This document shows positions 7,202-16,890 of a stretch of 64,000 nt of DNA, in pieces. The position numbers and the translations under genes were made by a program. The notes beneath the pieces were generated by a model. That model saw nothing but the letters and a program-made list of their open reading frames with translations. It ran no database searches and was not told where the DNA came from. The DNA comes from Sphingobacteriia bacterium (GTDB taxonomy: Bacteria; Bacteroidota; Bacteroidia; Chitinophagales; Chitinophagaceae), in NCBI GenBank assembly GCA_017304675.1, contig JAFKLS010000016.1, positions 310,001-374,000 on the forward strand, read 5' to 3'. Within the stretch, counting starts at the first letter, position 1. Every line of letters starts with the position of its first letter.

Positions 7202-7744
7202 TTAGTTTACAAAGTTTTTAGTATAAGAGAGAACAGCTTCTTCAATAATATGTAAGGCTTTGGCTTTGTCTCCGAAATCTTCTACCACAACTGTTTTATT
7301 CTCCAGTTTTTTATATTCTTCAAAGAAATGCCTCAACTCATCAAAAAAATGTTTCGGTAATTCTTCAATATTGTTATAGTGGTTTACGCCGGGGTCGTTG
7401 GCTGCAACTGCAATAATCTTGTCGTCAGCATCCCCACTATCTATCATTTGCATAACGCCTACCACTTTGGCATGCATTAGTGTTAGTGCCTGAACCGGTA
7501 ATGAAGATATCACGAGTATGTCGAGCGGGTCTTTATCATCGCCATAAGTTCTGGGTATAAAACCGTAATTGGTAGGGTAATAGAAAGAAGAAAAAATAAC
7601 CCTGTCTAATTTTAGCAGGCCGCTTTCTTTATCAATCTCATATTTACACCTGCTGCCTTGTGGAATTTCAATAATGGCATTAACTGTTCTGGGTGCCTGT
7701 TCTCCTGTAGGAACGCCATGCCAGGGGTGTTGAACTGTATACAT
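7202..7744 (-). CDS. ppa: Inorganic pyrophosphatase (family I)
   Basis: This soluble enzyme hydrolyses pyrophosphate to phosphate, pulling biosynthetic reactions forward. The 180-aa length is typical. Landmarks are [18 protein letters not shown] (start of the fold), the [15 protein letters not shown] strand, and the metal-binding signature [10 protein letters not shown], followed by [18 protein letters not shown]. It sits five bases downstream of crcB and eight bases upstream of the TSUP gene, in a minus-strand group that begins with the lipoprotein gene at 8516. Confidence 0.96.
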   Translation of the reverse strand: MYTVQHPWHGVPTGEQAPRTVNAIIEIPQGSRCKYEIDKESGLLKLDRVIFSSFYYPTNYGFIPRTYGDDKDPLDILVISSLPVQALTLMHAKVVGVMQMIDSGDADDKIIAVAANDPGVNHYNNIEELPKHFFDELRHFFEEYKKLENKTVVVEDFGDKAKALHIIEEAVLSYTKNFVN

Positions 7745-7749
7745 AAGTA

Positions 7750-8112
7750 TTATTTATTAATCATAAAGTATCCGATAAATGTTGCAAGAAAACCAATGAA
7801 CAAACTTACGAGTACATAGCCAAAGGCTATAAAATATTTTTGTTCATGAAATAACTGGAAGAATTCCCATGAAAGGGCGGAGAAAGTGGTAAAACCTCCG
7901 CAGATGCCCGTAACAAGAAATAGCTTCCAATCATTTATTAAATTGAATTTAATAATATAGGCCATAATTACGCCTATCAGTAAAGAGCCTATAATGTTTA
8001 CTGTAAATGTTGCCAACGGAAATTGATGCGCTTTGTAAAAAAGATAAAAAACATATCGCAGTATCGATCCTAAAAAGCCGCCTGTTCCTACCAGCAAAAT
8101 ATTCCTGATCAT
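7750..8112 (-). CDS. crcB: Fluoride efflux channel CrcB/FluC
   Basis: A 120-aa, four-helix membrane protein. Family landmarks are [13 protein letters not shown] at the N-terminus, [17 protein letters not shown] in the second segment (with the conserved Asn) and [15 protein letters not shown] in the third, whose Phe/Thr/Ser line the fluoride pathway in studied homologues. These work as antiparallel dimers that let fluoride leave the cell. The start codon overlaps the stop of the upstream lipoprotein gene by four bases. No fluoride riboswitch is seen upstream. Confidence 0.93.
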   Translation of the reverse strand: MIRNILLVGTGGFLGSILRYVFYLFYKAHQFPLATFTVNIIGSLLIGVIMAYIIKFNLINDWKLFLVTGICGGFTTFSALSWEFFQLFHEQKYFIAFGYVLVSLFIGFLATFIGYFMINK

Positions 8113-8516
8113 AAATTTCCGTTTATAGAATAAGATAAATCAACCTTCCAGTATAAATCGGTTTTGGCCACTTTAATTATCCGGGCTTCTTTGCTGAAAG
8201 AGTTGCTGTACCGGATAATGGTTTCTTTATCGCTTAACTCTTCTATTGCAAGTATGGTAATGGAAGCATTTTTAAGTTCCTGTTTGGTTGCATTGCTCTT
8301 CGTATGGTAATCCTGTTTCAATACATTGAAGATAGAATCGTTTGCCTGGTTTTGCAGCAGGTAAAAGTTTGCTTTATCAAAATCACCTTTCAGGCAACCT
8401 TCTATAAATTCTCTGCCAGCATCTAAAGCGTTCTCGGCAGGAGGCAGGTTATTCTGCCTGCTTTGGCAACTTATTATTATGAGGCAACAAGTTATCAGCC
8501 ATTTATTAATCAGCAT
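8109..8516 (-). CDS. Hypothetical lipoprotein
   Basis: A 135-aa protein with a lipoprotein signal: MLINKWLITCCLIIISCQSR, where the Cys of ISCQS is the likely acylated residue. The mature part (about 25-135) reads LDAGREFIEGCLKGDFDKA and ends in YWKVDLSYS, a pattern like the small NTF2-like/DUF4878 lipoproteins of Bacteroidota. It overlaps crcB by four bases, so the two are translationally coupled. No specific function can be assigned. Confidence 0.75.
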   Translation of the reverse strand: MLINKWLITCCLIIISCQSRQNNLPPAENALDAGREFIEGCLKGDFDKANFYLLQNQANDSIFNVLKQDYHTKSNATKQELKNASITILAIEELSDKETIIRYSNSFSKEARIIKVAKTDLYWKVDLSYSINGNL

Positions 8517-8544
8517 AATAACAAAAGTATAGATTGCTTCTTTA

Positions 8545-8572
8545 AAATAAAAAACCCCGCATTTGCGGGGTT
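8545..8572 (-). terminator. Terminator of the outer-membrane beta-barrel gene
   Basis: On the minus strand AACCCCGC, loop AAAT, GCGGGGTT is followed by TTTTATTTTA. It begins nine bases after the stop of the gene ending at 8581. Confidence 0.9.
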
Positions 8573-8580
8573 GGTATTGT

Positions 8581-11292
8581 TTATTGATTACCTATCATGT
8601 CCATACCGGCAGATTGGTCGGCCTTTGTGTTTTTACGCTTAAAGAGCGTCATATCAAATTTGCCAAACCTGTAACTGAAGTTTACTCTTAGCACCTGCGG
8701 GTCTCTTCTTCTCTCACTGTCTTGTAATAAGACCTGATTTATAGAACTGCTTTCTGAGGTTGTTTTATACAGCTGAGTCCGGAAAATATCATTCATACTT
8801 AGAGTAAGAGAAGCGGTTCTTCCTTTTTTCCAGTTCCAATCTTTTCTAATGGCGGCATCAAATCCAAAACGCGGAAGTATATATCCTTGAGCTAATGCTT
8901 GTTGGCCTCCTCCAAAAAAACCACCACCGCGTCCACCGCCACCGCCACCGCCAGAGCTTTGTGGAATTAAGGTTTTAGAAGTGTAGTCTCCGCTGAATTG
9001 CACACTCCATCCTTTGGCTACTTTAAAATTGTTGTTCATTTTACCAAACCAGCTTAAAAGAGAATTATTGATAGCTTGATTAGGGATGGTTGCATTTAAC
9101 ACAGAGTTGTAAAAGTTAACATTCACCGTTAAATCCCACCATTTTGTCATTTGTTGTTTATCGGTTAATTCCAAGCCATAACTATATGCATTATTTGCAT
9201 TGATGTAGGTAGTGTACCACAAACTATCCCCTGAAGCCAAAATGGTGTTTTTATTAACATCCTTGTAGCTATAACGTGTAATTAAGTCGGTAGTATATTT
9301 AAAATAAACAGTGGCCAAGAAATTAGAACCCTTCATATAATTATTGTTATACGACATTTCAAATGAATTGGTAAACTCCGGGCTTAAATTAGGGTTACCT
9401 ACTTGCGGGCTGGTTGGATTTGAAAAATCGTAAGACGGTATTAACTGGAAAAAGTTAGGGCGATTGATACGACGAGAATAATTGATTTGAAAATCTTGTT
9501 TATCACCTATTTTATAAGTGATAAAAGCACTTGGGAATAAGCTAACCGGGTACTTTACTTTAAACGTAGAAGTATCCACCTCATTAGCATCTAACAAATG
9601 TCCTGTATAGTTAGAACTTTCCATTCTTAAACCTAACTGGTAGGCCCATTTGTTTACTTTAAAACTATAGTTTACATAAGCCGCATATACTTGGTCATTA
9701 TATTTATAACGGCTGCTTGAGCTTGGGTTAGGTGTAAAAATATAACCGGTAGAAGCACTTGAAATGGTTTGTAGATTTTCTGTTTTAAAATCACGGATAG
9801 CCCCTCTTATACCAGCCTCTAGTTTTTTAGTTTCTGTTATTTGATTTTCATAATCACTTTGCAGAGTGAAATAATGATTATAACCTGTACCTATAGCTTG
9901 CTGTATATAGTAAGGATATTTTGTAGTAGTACCATTAGGTTGATAAGTTGTTGTTGTAATTAAACCATCGCTGGATGTAGTGCTGGAATTATAGTTAGCA
10001 TCGGCTGTAATATTATGTCCATTTTCAGCAAAATTGTGTTTATAACTTAACTGGCCGCCAAAATTTTGGAAATTAAAACTTGTATTGCTTGTACGGCTGG
10101 TGTGTGACCATGGAACATTATTTATCGTGGAATCAATATATTGGTCACTTTCATTTAAAAAATGTCCTTTATTGTAATTACCGGTTACAGAAAAAGTATT
10201 TCTATTGTCTAAGAAATAATCCAGTCCCAAACGGCCGAACCCGAAAGAGCCATTATTGTTACCATTCTCAAGTGTATGTCCAAAAGCAGTATCAGTGTTA
10301 GGTTTAGTGTAATACTGTGTTTGGTTAGTGGTATTTTCGTAAATGGATTTGCGTTCATTGAACATACCGCTCATCGTAACATTTATCTTTCCCTGGCGAT
10401 AGTTAAAGTCTGCGCCGGTATTTATTTTGCCACGGCTATCAATACCAGCACGTATTCCTCCATTGTAACCATTCTTTTTATTTTTTTTCAAAACAATATT
10501 TAAAATACCTGCGTTACCACCACTGGCATCGTACTTGGCAGAAGGGTTGGTAATTATTTCAACTTTATCAATAAGGTCAGCAGGAATCTGGTCAAGTGTC
10601 ATAGTAGTAGGTCGGCCATCAACGAAAATAGTAGGGGGGGCGTTGCGTAATGTAACATTACCATCAATATCCACATTCAGCGATGGTATGCTTTTCATGA
10701 TCTCAGTAGCCGTTTGCCCTGTGCTGGTAAGGTTTTTGTCTACATTAAATACTTTTTTATCAATACCAAGCTCCAATTGTTGCTTGGCTGTTGTGGTTAC
10801 GGTAACATTGCCCAGGTCAGCCTCATCGGGTTCCAGTTTAATATTGCCCAAGTCTTTATCTGCTGCATTCATGGCCTGCTGTATGGCGTTGGGGTCAACA
10901 GCACCTCCATTCATTTGTGGCATTTTAATATTAAATGCTACCTGTTGTTCGTTTGCCTTATAACCAACAGCAGATATTTTTAATTTAAAATTTCCAAATA
11001 TGGGCAGGTTCTCTAAATTAAAATCGCCATTATTTTGAGAGATAACGGTTTTAATGGTGCCTTGTTTCATTTGTTTGGTAGTAGTATCAAACTTATTGCC
11101 GGTTAAAATAATAGTGGCTCCGGCAACTCCTTTACCTGTTTTACTATCAATGGCTTTGCCATAAAAATGCCCGATATTCATGTTTCCTCTTCCTGCCATA
11201 CCTGCCCCTCCACGATTAAAACCGCCTGGCATTTGAGCCTGGAGGGTTAGAAAACTTAAGCCCAGAATACTTGCTAAAAAAATCTTTCTCAT
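8581..11292 (-). CDS. Outer-membrane beta-barrel protein (TonB-receptor-like, CarboxypepD_reg-like domain)
   Basis: A 903-aa protein with signal peptide MRKIFLASILGLSFLTLQAQ, a carboxypeptidase-regulatory-like domain (about 42-115, GKAIDSKTGKGVAGATIILTG), a plug-like segment (about 165-270, with MKSIPSLNVD and VDGRPTTMTLDQIPADLIDKVEI) and a long beta-barrel region ending in a terminal aromatic-containing strand. This is the Bacteroidota outer-membrane protein family that resembles TonB-dependent receptors. A Gly-rich stretch (GGGGGGGRGGG, about residue 780) probably forms a flexible loop, and a Gly/Arg/Met-rich segment follows the signal peptide. The gene stands alone with its own terminator; the substrate is unknown. 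Confidence 0.88.
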   Translation of the reverse strand: MRKIFLASILGLSFLTLQAQMPGGFNRGGAGMAGRGNMNIGHFYGKAIDSKTGKGVAGATIILTGNKFDTTTKQMKQGTIKTVISQNNGDFNLENLPIFGNFKLKISAVGYKANEQQVAFNIKMPQMNGGAVDPNAIQQAMNAADKDLGNIKLEPDEADLGNVTVTTTAKQQLELGIDKKVFNVDKNLTSTGQTATEIMKSIPSLNVDIDGNVTLRNAPPTIFVDGRPTTMTLDQIPADLIDKVEIITNPSAKYDASGGNAGILNIVLKKNKKNGYNGGIRAGIDSRGKINTGADFNYRQGKINVTMSGMFNERKSIYENTTNQTQYYTKPNTDTAFGHTLENGNNNGSFGFGRLGLDYFLDNRNTFSVTGNYNKGHFLNESDQYIDSTINNVPWSHTSRTSNTSFNFQNFGGQLSYKHNFAENGHNITADANYNSSTTSSDGLITTTTYQPNGTTTKYPYYIQQAIGTGYNHYFTLQSDYENQITETKKLEAGIRGAIRDFKTENLQTISSASTGYIFTPNPSSSSRYKYNDQVYAAYVNYSFKVNKWAYQLGLRMESSNYTGHLLDANEVDTSTFKVKYPVSLFPSAFITYKIGDKQDFQINYSRRINRPNFFQLIPSYDFSNPTSPQVGNPNLSPEFTNSFEMSYNNNYMKGSNFLATVYFKYTTDLITRYSYKDVNKNTILASGDSLWYTTYINANNAYSYGLELTDKQQMTKWWDLTVNVNFYNSVLNATIPNQAINNSLLSWFGKMNNNFKVAKGWSVQFSGDYTSKTLIPQSSGGGGGGGRGGGFFGGGQQALAQGYILPRFGFDAAIRKDWNWKKGRTASLTLSMNDIFRTQLYKTTSESSSINQVLLQDSERRRDPQVLRVNFSYRFGKFDMTLFKRKNTKADQSAGMDMIGNQ

Positions 11293-11423
11293 TGATTTGA
11301 AAATTTGTACAAAAATGTTTCGTGATTTTATATGAATCTTATTATAACTGTATGAACGGTATCAAAATAAATACAGGAGGGTAAAGTTCACCTGAACTGA
11401 GGGGAACCTTAAAATGATATCGG

Positions 11424-11987
11424 TTAATGCACTAAATAAATCAGCAAAGCATCTAATAAGCCAATGACAAACCCAGTTACCGCCCCCCAGATTAAAAAAA
11501 GATTAATTGGATAGAAAGCCAGCTTTTTTACAGTTTGGCTAAATTCTTTTGTTGAAAGATGCATCATTTTGTTAACAACAACTTTTTCCAAATTCAATTT
11601 TTCATCTAACTGCCCGTTTAGCTGTTGAAGTAAGGAAGGGATGATATTATTCAGCTCTGCCATAAGTACTTCTTTCATCTGGCCAATGGTCTTCTCTCCA
11701 ATAAACATGCTGATCATAGGCATTTTTTCAGCCAATTTTACTCTTAAAAAATAATCCACCTGTTTTTCCAGCTCCGGCCCAATTGATTTTAAAAGCGCAT
11801 CACCTTCGAGAAAAGAACCCAAAAAACGTTTAACAGGAATTTGTTTAATTATTCCTGCAACAAGTTGTGCATATTGGGCTTTTCTTTTTTGAGAAGGGTG
11901 TAACAGGCACCACACCAGGGTATAAGATAAAATGAACCCCATTACCGTACTGCTTGCAACGATCAGTAAATAATAAGATATATTCAT
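11424..11987 (-). CDS. DUF445-like membrane protein
   Basis: A 187-aa protein with one membrane segment at the N-terminus (about 4-24), a helical, amphipathic middle region (GIIKQIPVKRFLGSFLEGD through about 150) and a C-terminal hydrophobic hairpin with WGAVTGFVIGLLDALLIY. This order matches the DUF445 family, whose role is unknown. I take the ATG at 11987: the longer frame to 12080 runs through the tRNA-His gene and its terminator and cannot be real. No partner gene is obvious. Confidence 0.7.
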   Translation of the reverse strand: MNISYYLLIVASSTVMGFILSYTLVWCLLHPSQKRKAQYAQLVAGIIKQIPVKRFLGSFLEGDALLKSIGPELEKQVDYFLRVKLAEKMPMISMFIGEKTIGQMKEVLMAELNNIIPSLLQQLNGQLDEKLNLEKVVVNKMMHLSTKEFSQTVKKLAFYPINLFLIWGAVTGFVIGLLDALLIYLVH

Positions 11988-12003
11988 TTTAAAGTTATTT
12001 AAA

Positions 12004-12035
12004 TAAAAAACCTCCTTACACTGTGCAAGAAGGTT
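12004..12035 (-). terminator. Terminator of tRNA-His
   Basis: On the minus strand AACCTTCTTGCAC pairs with GTGTAAGGAGGTT (two G-T pairs, two-base loop) and is followed by TTTTTATTT. It starts four bases after the tRNA and ends 17 bases before the DUF445-like start, so that gene needs its own promoter or readthrough. Confidence 0.85.
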
Positions 12036-12038
12036 TAG

Positions 12039-12113
12039 GGAGAGCAATGGGGTTCGAACCCACGACCTATAGTGCCACAAACTATCGCTCTAACCAACTG
12101 AGCTATGCCCTCC
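12039..12113 (-). tRNA. tRNA-His (GTG)
   Basis: A complete cloverleaf on the minus strand: acceptor GAGGGCA against TGCTCTC, D-arm GCTCAGTTGGTTAGAGC, anticodon stem ATAGT/ACTAT with loop TTGTGGC (anticodon GTG), and T-arm GTGGG-TTCGAAC-CCCAT. The base before the acceptor stem is G and base 73 is C, giving the extra G-1:C73 pair that identifies tRNA-His. CCA is not encoded. Confidence 0.96.
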
Positions 12114-12230
12114 GTTTTGGGGCAGCAAAAATAAGGGAATCAATGTTTCTATCCAATCATTTTTTATTTCCACTCATCAAAAAGCTTTGTTAACGCATAA
12201 AGGGCTGTACAAAATACTACGCCAATTCTT

Positions 12231-12238
12231 TATTTTTG
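12231..12238 (+). promoter_or_regulatory. -7 box (TATTTTTG) upstream of the prc-like gene
   Basis: TATTTTTG matches the Bacteroidota -7 consensus TAnnTTTG. It ends nine bases before ATG 12248 and 30 before ATG 12269, so the leader is very short if the first is used. No matching -33 TTTG is seen. Confidence 0.5.
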
Positions 12239-12247
12239 AAGTTCACT

Positions 12248-14392
12248 ATGCAAAAAATCATCCAATTTATGAGGAGTCCTAAAGGGTTATTAGTAGCTGC
12301 GCTTGTTGTATTTGGTGCACTTTTCTTTGCTTTTACTAGTAATAAGCATTCAGATATTACCATCACCCAAAAACAAAAACTCTTATCTGAAATAGGGGAA
12401 ATATTAGAAAGGCAGCATTATAGTCCAAAAATTATTAACGATGCTTTTTCAAAACAGGTATTCAAAAAATATCTTGAAGAATTAGATGGAGATAAAGTGA
12501 TTTTCTCTGCAAAAGATATTGAGTCTTTAAAAAAATATGAAACATATTTAGACGATGAAATTCACGGGTCGGAAATAAAATTTGTGCCGGCAGTTAGTGC
12601 GATTTATAATAAAAGAGTGAATGAAGTTATTCAACAATACAAAGACATTTTGTCTAAACCATTTGATTTTACTGTAAATGAAGAATACCTTTTAGATGGA
12701 GACAAGGTTGCTTTTTCTTCAGAGGCAGAAAAAAAAGACCGTTTTAGAAAATACCTGAAATACCGTACGCTGGAGCGCTATGCCGACTTAATAGAACAAA
12801 GAGACAAAAGTACTGTTGACTCTATAAAATCTAAAACCGATGTTCAATTAGAACAGGAAGCAAGAGAACGTGTATTGAAACTGATGAATAAAATTTACGA
12901 CAGGATAAAGGCCAAGTTTACGGATGATGAACGTTTCAATACTTATATTAATGTGATCACCAATTTAATGGATCCGCATACAGACTATTTTCCGCCGGTA
13001 GAAAAAAGAGCTTTTGATGAAGTGATGAGCGGACGCTTTTTTGGCATTGGTGCCTTATTATCCGAACAAGACGGACAGATTAAAATAGCAAGCATAGTTA
13101 CTGGCGGCCCTGCATGGAAAAGCGGCGAAATAATGGCCAACGATATTGTATTGAAAGTTGCCCAAGGTAAACAGGAACCCGTAGATGTAGCAGGATACGA
13201 TGTACAGGATGTTGTGAAATTAATACGTGGCAGCCAGGGAACAGAAGTAATGCTTACACTAAAAAAGCAAGATGGTACTGTAAAAACTATTTCACTTATA
13301 AGAGATGAAATAGTTCAAGACGAGGGATTTGCAAGAAGCGTTATTGTAAAAAAAGGATCAGAAAAAATAGGTTATATCTACCTGCCCGATTTTTATTTTA
13401 ACTATGAAGAAGCCAATGGTGCAAGATGTTCTAAAGATGTTGCTAAAGAGGTAGAAAAATTAAAAGCTGAAAACGTAAAAGGCATTGTAATGGATCTTCG
13501 CTCCAATGGTGGCGGCTCTCTAAATGAGGTGGTAGAAATGGTAGGTTTGTTTATTGGCAAAGGCCCTGTTGTTCAGGTAAGAGATAGAGATGGCAGGGTA
13601 TCTGTTTTAACTGATAAAAACAGTACAGCCATTTATAACGGTCCACTTGCTGTTATGGTAAACGAAATGAGTGCATCTGCCAGTGAAATCTTTGCAGCAG
13701 CTATTCAGGATTATAAAAGAGGCATAATTGTGGGCAGTTCTTCTTCTTATGGAAAAGGAACAGTTCAAAGAAATATAGGGTTGGGCAAAACGTTAGACTT
13801 TTTCACCAATAGAACTGAGTATGGTGCTTTAAAATTAAGCTTTCAGAAGTTTTACAGAATTGATGGCAGATCCACTCAATTAGCAGGTGTAACGCCGGAT
13901 GTTATTTTGCCCGATTCTTATGATTATTTGAAAATAAGAGAAAAAGATAACCCTGCAGCACTTCCCTGGGATGAAATTGCCAAAACACAGTATGCTCCCG
14001 TTAGTACTTCGTTTAACCTGAATGCCGTAATTAAAAATGAGAATAACGCTATTAAGGCCAATGAAAAATTCAACCTTATTAAACAGAATACTGTTTGGAT
14101 GAGTAAGTTTAACGAAGCACCCGTAAACCTGAATTATAAGAAATATAAGGAACAACAAAAATCCCTGAAAACTACAGCAGAACAAATCAATAACCTTACA
14201 AAACTGGAGAAGGATATGGATATGGAAGTGATGGATGCAGATAAAGACAAATTCTTTAATAACCCTGACAAGCAAAAAGGCGAACGTTATAAAGCATGGC
14301 TAAAAGCAATTAAATCTGATATTTATATTTCTCAAACAGCAGATTTCATAACAGACCTTATTCACTCGCAGGTTCAAACTGCTGCTAAATAG
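12248..14392 (+). CDS. prc: Carboxy-terminal processing (tail-specific) protease, S41A
   Basis: A 714-aa periplasmic serine protease of the Prc type, longer than the CtpA type. It has an N-terminal membrane signal (RSPKGLLVAALVVFGALFFAF), a helical N-terminal domain (about 40-230), a PDZ domain (about 255-345), the S41 protease core and a C-terminal helical domain. The predicted Ser/Lys dyad is Ser477 in SASASEI and Lys503 in YGKGTVQ, spaced as in known members within one residue. The SNGGGSLNE loop is also present. In other bacteria Prc trims or degrades envelope proteins. An in-frame TTG lies at 12236; ATG 12269 (MRSPKGLL) is an alternative start that would leave a normal leader after the -7 box. 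Confidence 0.92.
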   Translation: MQKIIQFMRSPKGLLVAALVVFGALFFAFTSNKHSDITITQKQKLLSEIGEILERQHYSPKIINDAFSKQVFKKYLEELDGDKVIFSAKDIESLKKYETYLDDEIHGSEIKFVPAVSAIYNKRVNEVIQQYKDILSKPFDFTVNEEYLLDGDKVAFSSEAEKKDRFRKYLKYRTLERYADLIEQRDKSTVDSIKSKTDVQLEQEARERVLKLMNKIYDRIKAKFTDDERFNTYINVITNLMDPHTDYFPPVEKRAFDEVMSGRFFGIGALLSEQDGQIKIASIVTGGPAWKSGEIMANDIVLKVAQGKQEPVDVAGYDVQDVVKLIRGSQGTEVMLTLKKQDGTVKTISLIRDEIVQDEGFARSVIVKKGSEKIGYIYLPDFYFNYEEANGARCSKDVAKEVEKLKAENVKGIVMDLRSNGGGSLNEVVEMVGLFIGKGPVVQVRDRDGRVSVLTDKNSTAIYNGPLAVMVNEMSASASEIFAAAIQDYKRGIIVGSSSSYGKGTVQRNIGLGKTLDFFTNRTEYGALKLSFQKFYRIDGRSTQLAGVTPDVILPDSYDYLKIREKDNPAALPWDEIAKTQYAPVSTSFNLNAVIKNENNAIKANEKFNLIKQNTVWMSKFNEAPVNLNYKKYKEQQKSLKTTAEQINNLTKLEKDMDMEVMDADKDKFFNNPDKQKGERYKAWLKAIKSDIYISQTADFITDLIHSQVQTAAK

Positions 14393-14550
14393 CTTTATAT
14401 TAATTTGATGACTTTATCCGATTTAAAATCATTTGCACAATGAAGTATTAGGAGTTTAGTCAATAACTTAATTTGATATTGAATGTTGGGGCAAATTATT
14501 ATTTGTTAATAGCAAGGAGTAACTGTATTTTTATTTAAACAGCTTAGGAA

Positions 14551-15057
14551 ATGGACGCTAAGAAATGGTTTGCGGTTTACACAAAACCACGCTGGGAAAA
14601 AAAGGTAGATGCCCTTTTAACTAAGAAAGATATTGAAAGTTGGTGCCCTGTTCAAAAAGTAGAAAGGCAATGGACGGACAGAAAAAAAATAATTGAAGAC
14701 CCACTTTTCAGGTCATACGTGTTTGTGCATATTAAAGAAACCGAAAGAATAGAAGTGCTGAGAACAGATGGCGTTTTAAATTATGTTCACTACTTAGGCC
14801 GGCCTGCTATTATTAAAGACGAAGAGATCAGCAACATAAAAAGATACCTTCTTGAAGAAAATGCCCGTATTGAAATTATTTCTGCCGAAGGATTTACTGA
14901 AAACATGAAAGTAAAGATCAATCACGGCATTTTTATGGATAACGATGGCGTTGTATTAAGAGGTGGCAAGAAAAAAGTATATGTACAACTTCAAAGCTTA
15001 GGGCAGGTAATGATTGTAGAGTTCCCTGTTGAATATTTATCGCCTATCAGCAAATAA
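14551..15057 (+). CDS. UpxY-type transcription antiterminator (NusG paralogue)
   Basis: A 168-aa protein with a NusG N-terminal domain (about 5-105: KKWFAVYTKPRWEKKVD, with EDPLFRSYVFVHI) and a C-terminal KOW-like domain (about 118-165: VKINHGIFMDNDGVV). UpxY proteins in Bacteroides are encoded first in capsule and exopolysaccharide operons and let polymerase read through their leaders. Here it precedes a KdsC-like phosphatase, a glycosyltransferase and a CpsB-like phosphatase, consistent with that role. The 158-bp stretch upstream has no gene and probably holds the promoter and any leader it acts on. Confidence 0.86.
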   Translation: MDAKKWFAVYTKPRWEKKVDALLTKKDIESWCPVQKVERQWTDRKKIIEDPLFRSYVFVHIKETERIEVLRTDGVLNYVHYLGRPAIIKDEEISNIKRYLLEENARIEIISAEGFTENMKVKINHGIFMDNDGVVLRGGKKKVYVQLQSLGQVMIVEFPVEYLSPISK

Positions 15058-15062
15058 CTTTC

Positions 15063-15545
15063 ATGCAAAAAATAAAATTATTTCTTACAGATGTAGATGG
15101 TGTATTAACCGATGCGGGAATGTATTACACAGAATCGGGTGACGAATTTAAAAAATTCAATACTCACGATGGGATGGGGTTAATGCTATTAAAAGAACAT
15201 GGAATTAAACGAGGTATAATTACAACAGAGAATACCAAAATAGTAGAACGAAGGGCTGCAAAACTGAAGATGGACTATTTGTACCAGGGCAAAGGCTTTG
15301 GCAACAAATTAGAAGCTGCCCTTGAAATTTGTGCAAAAGAAAATATATCTATTAAAGAAACGGCTTATATAGGAGACGATGTTAATTGTATAGAATTACT
15401 GCGAAATGTTGGAATAGCAGCCTGCCCTGCCAATGCGCTTCCAAAAATAAAAGCTATTGAAGGTATATTGCATATGGAGAAAAAAGGGGGAGAAGGAGCT
15501 GTTAGGGAATTTATAGACTATTTGTTTGATAAAAACCTGGTTTGA
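15063..15545 (+). CDS. kdsC: KdsC-like HAD phosphatase (3-deoxy-D-manno-octulosonate 8-phosphate phosphatase family)
   Basis: A 160-aa C0-type HAD phosphatase without a cap domain. The nucleophile motif is FLTDVDGVLTD at residues 7-17, motif II lies in IITTEN, motif III/IV in YIGDDVNCIELL, and the C-terminal GGEGAVRE is the KdsC family signature. KdsC removes phosphate from Kdo-8-P on the way to CMP-Kdo for lipid A core; close relatives act on Neu5Ac-9-P or related nonulosonates, and the gene's place in a surface polysaccharide group leaves that possible. It begins five bases after the UpxY gene. Confidence 0.87.
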   Translation: MQKIKLFLTDVDGVLTDAGMYYTESGDEFKKFNTHDGMGLMLLKEHGIKRGIITTENTKIVERRAAKLKMDYLYQGKGFGNKLEAALEICAKENISIKETAYIGDDVNCIELLRNVGIAACPANALPKIKAIEGILHMEKKGGEGAVREFIDYLFDKNLV

Positions 15546-15655
15546 TTGAACAGAGCCGTTTGCCAGGCTAACAATTTTGAATGCAGGCTTTAATTGTTGG
15601 AGTATAGTTTTTTTGTTTTCAAAAGCTTATCTTCATATGAATAAATTGTAAATAA

Positions 15656-16837
15656 GTGCAGATTTGCATTGTTGTTAATTCTTTCCCAGACTATACTGAA
15701 ACCTTTGTTTTCAATAAAATCGTTGCCTTAGTAAATAAGGGGCATAAAGTTACTGTTGTTTGTTTCCAAAAAGGAGATTACCTGCAAGATATATTCGACC
15801 AGTTTGCAATAGATCAAAGACAACTGAAAGTGTTGCAGATACCTCGTTTAAGAGGCTTCGCAAGTATTTTAACAGCAATTTTAAAGCATCCTTTTTTATT
15901 TCTTGTTTCCCTAAAATTTACCTTACGTAAAACAAAAAAGAAATTTCAATATAAGGTTCAGGCCAGTTTTTTTAACAGCCTTCGTGCCAAAATTATATAC
16001 TTAGATTCCCTGGCAGTTGGCACCTATTTTTTGCCGTGCCTCGATAAAATAAAAGCATATAAGGTACTTGGCTGTAAAAGCCACCAGGACACGATTGATA
16101 TAACATCAGATGAGCAGGCTATCAAAACACTTCAGCAATTATTAAAGAAGGTAGATATGGTGCATTGCCTCGCAACACCTATTCGCAATTCTTTATCAAA
16201 TCTTACCAATCAGCAGTATAGCTACTTTATTCACCCACCTGCCGTTGATACAGATTTTTTCACTCCAAAACCGGAAACATCCACTGAAATATTTTTTAAA
16301 GTACTTTCTGTGGGCCGCTTATCGCCCGAAAAAGGGTATTTAATAGGGCTTTTGGCAGTACAGAAATTATTGCAAAAAGGCATACAGGTTAAATGGACTA
16401 TTGTAGGAGAGGGCTCTTATTATAAAGAATTGAAAGCACATATTGCCAATCTTAATTTGAAAGATCATGTTATCCTGATAGGTCCAAGAAATTTTGTTGA
16501 AATAAATGCACTGCTGAATAAGGCAGATTGTTTATTGCACATTCATACAGGATTGGTGAAGATATCCTCTGGTTTTGTATTGGAAGCTATGAGTAAAGAA
16601 GTACCGGTAATTGTATCAGATTATTTTGCGATTGATGGTATTGTTACAGATCAAGTAGACGGATTGATTGTGCCTTCCTACAATATTGAAGGTGTTGTAG
16701 AAAAAATGTTGTTGTTAATTGAAAATAGTGAGCTTCGCAAAAATATTGGCATAGCGGGCAGAAAAAAAGCAGTGCAACATTTTGCCATGAAAAACAGTGC
16801 AGATATGTATCATAAACAATATAAAATGCTTGTATAA
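15656..16837 (+). CDS. Glycosyltransferase family 4
   Basis: A 393-aa GT-B fold glycosyltransferase. The N-terminal half starts MQICIVVNSFPDYTETFVFN; the C-terminal half has the sugar-nucleotide site with SVGRLSPEKGYLIGLL, WTIVGEGSYYKELK and EAMSKEVPVI, with Glu residues placed as in GT4 enzymes. These add a sugar to a polysaccharide or lipid carrier at the inner face of the membrane. The start is GTG at 15656, directly after an in-frame TAA, so no longer form is possible. It is separated from the kdsC-like gene by 110 bp. Acceptor and donor are unknown. Confidence 0.85.
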   Translation: MQICIVVNSFPDYTETFVFNKIVALVNKGHKVTVVCFQKGDYLQDIFDQFAIDQRQLKVLQIPRLRGFASILTAILKHPFLFLVSLKFTLRKTKKKFQYKVQASFFNSLRAKIIYLDSLAVGTYFLPCLDKIKAYKVLGCKSHQDTIDITSDEQAIKTLQQLLKKVDMVHCLATPIRNSLSNLTNQQYSYFIHPPAVDTDFFTPKPETSTEIFFKVLSVGRLSPEKGYLIGLLAVQKLLQKGIQVKWTIVGEGSYYKELKAHIANLNLKDHVILIGPRNFVEINALLNKADCLLHIHTGLVKISSGFVLEAMSKEVPVIVSDYFAIDGIVTDQVDGLIVPSYNIEGVVEKMLLLIENSELRKNIGIAGRKKAVQHFAMKNSADMYHKQYKMLV

Positions 16838-16890
16838 TCTAATTTCAACACTTTTACATTCATCGGAATTAAACTTCGTATGTTTATTAT

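Noticed and set aside
8517..8580. Fluoride riboswitch for crcB
   Set aside because: The region upstream of the lipoprotein-crcB group holds only the terminator of the neighbouring gene and no riboswitch-like sequence.
11988..12080. N-terminal extension of the DUF445-like gene
   Set aside because: It would run through the tRNA-His gene and its terminator.
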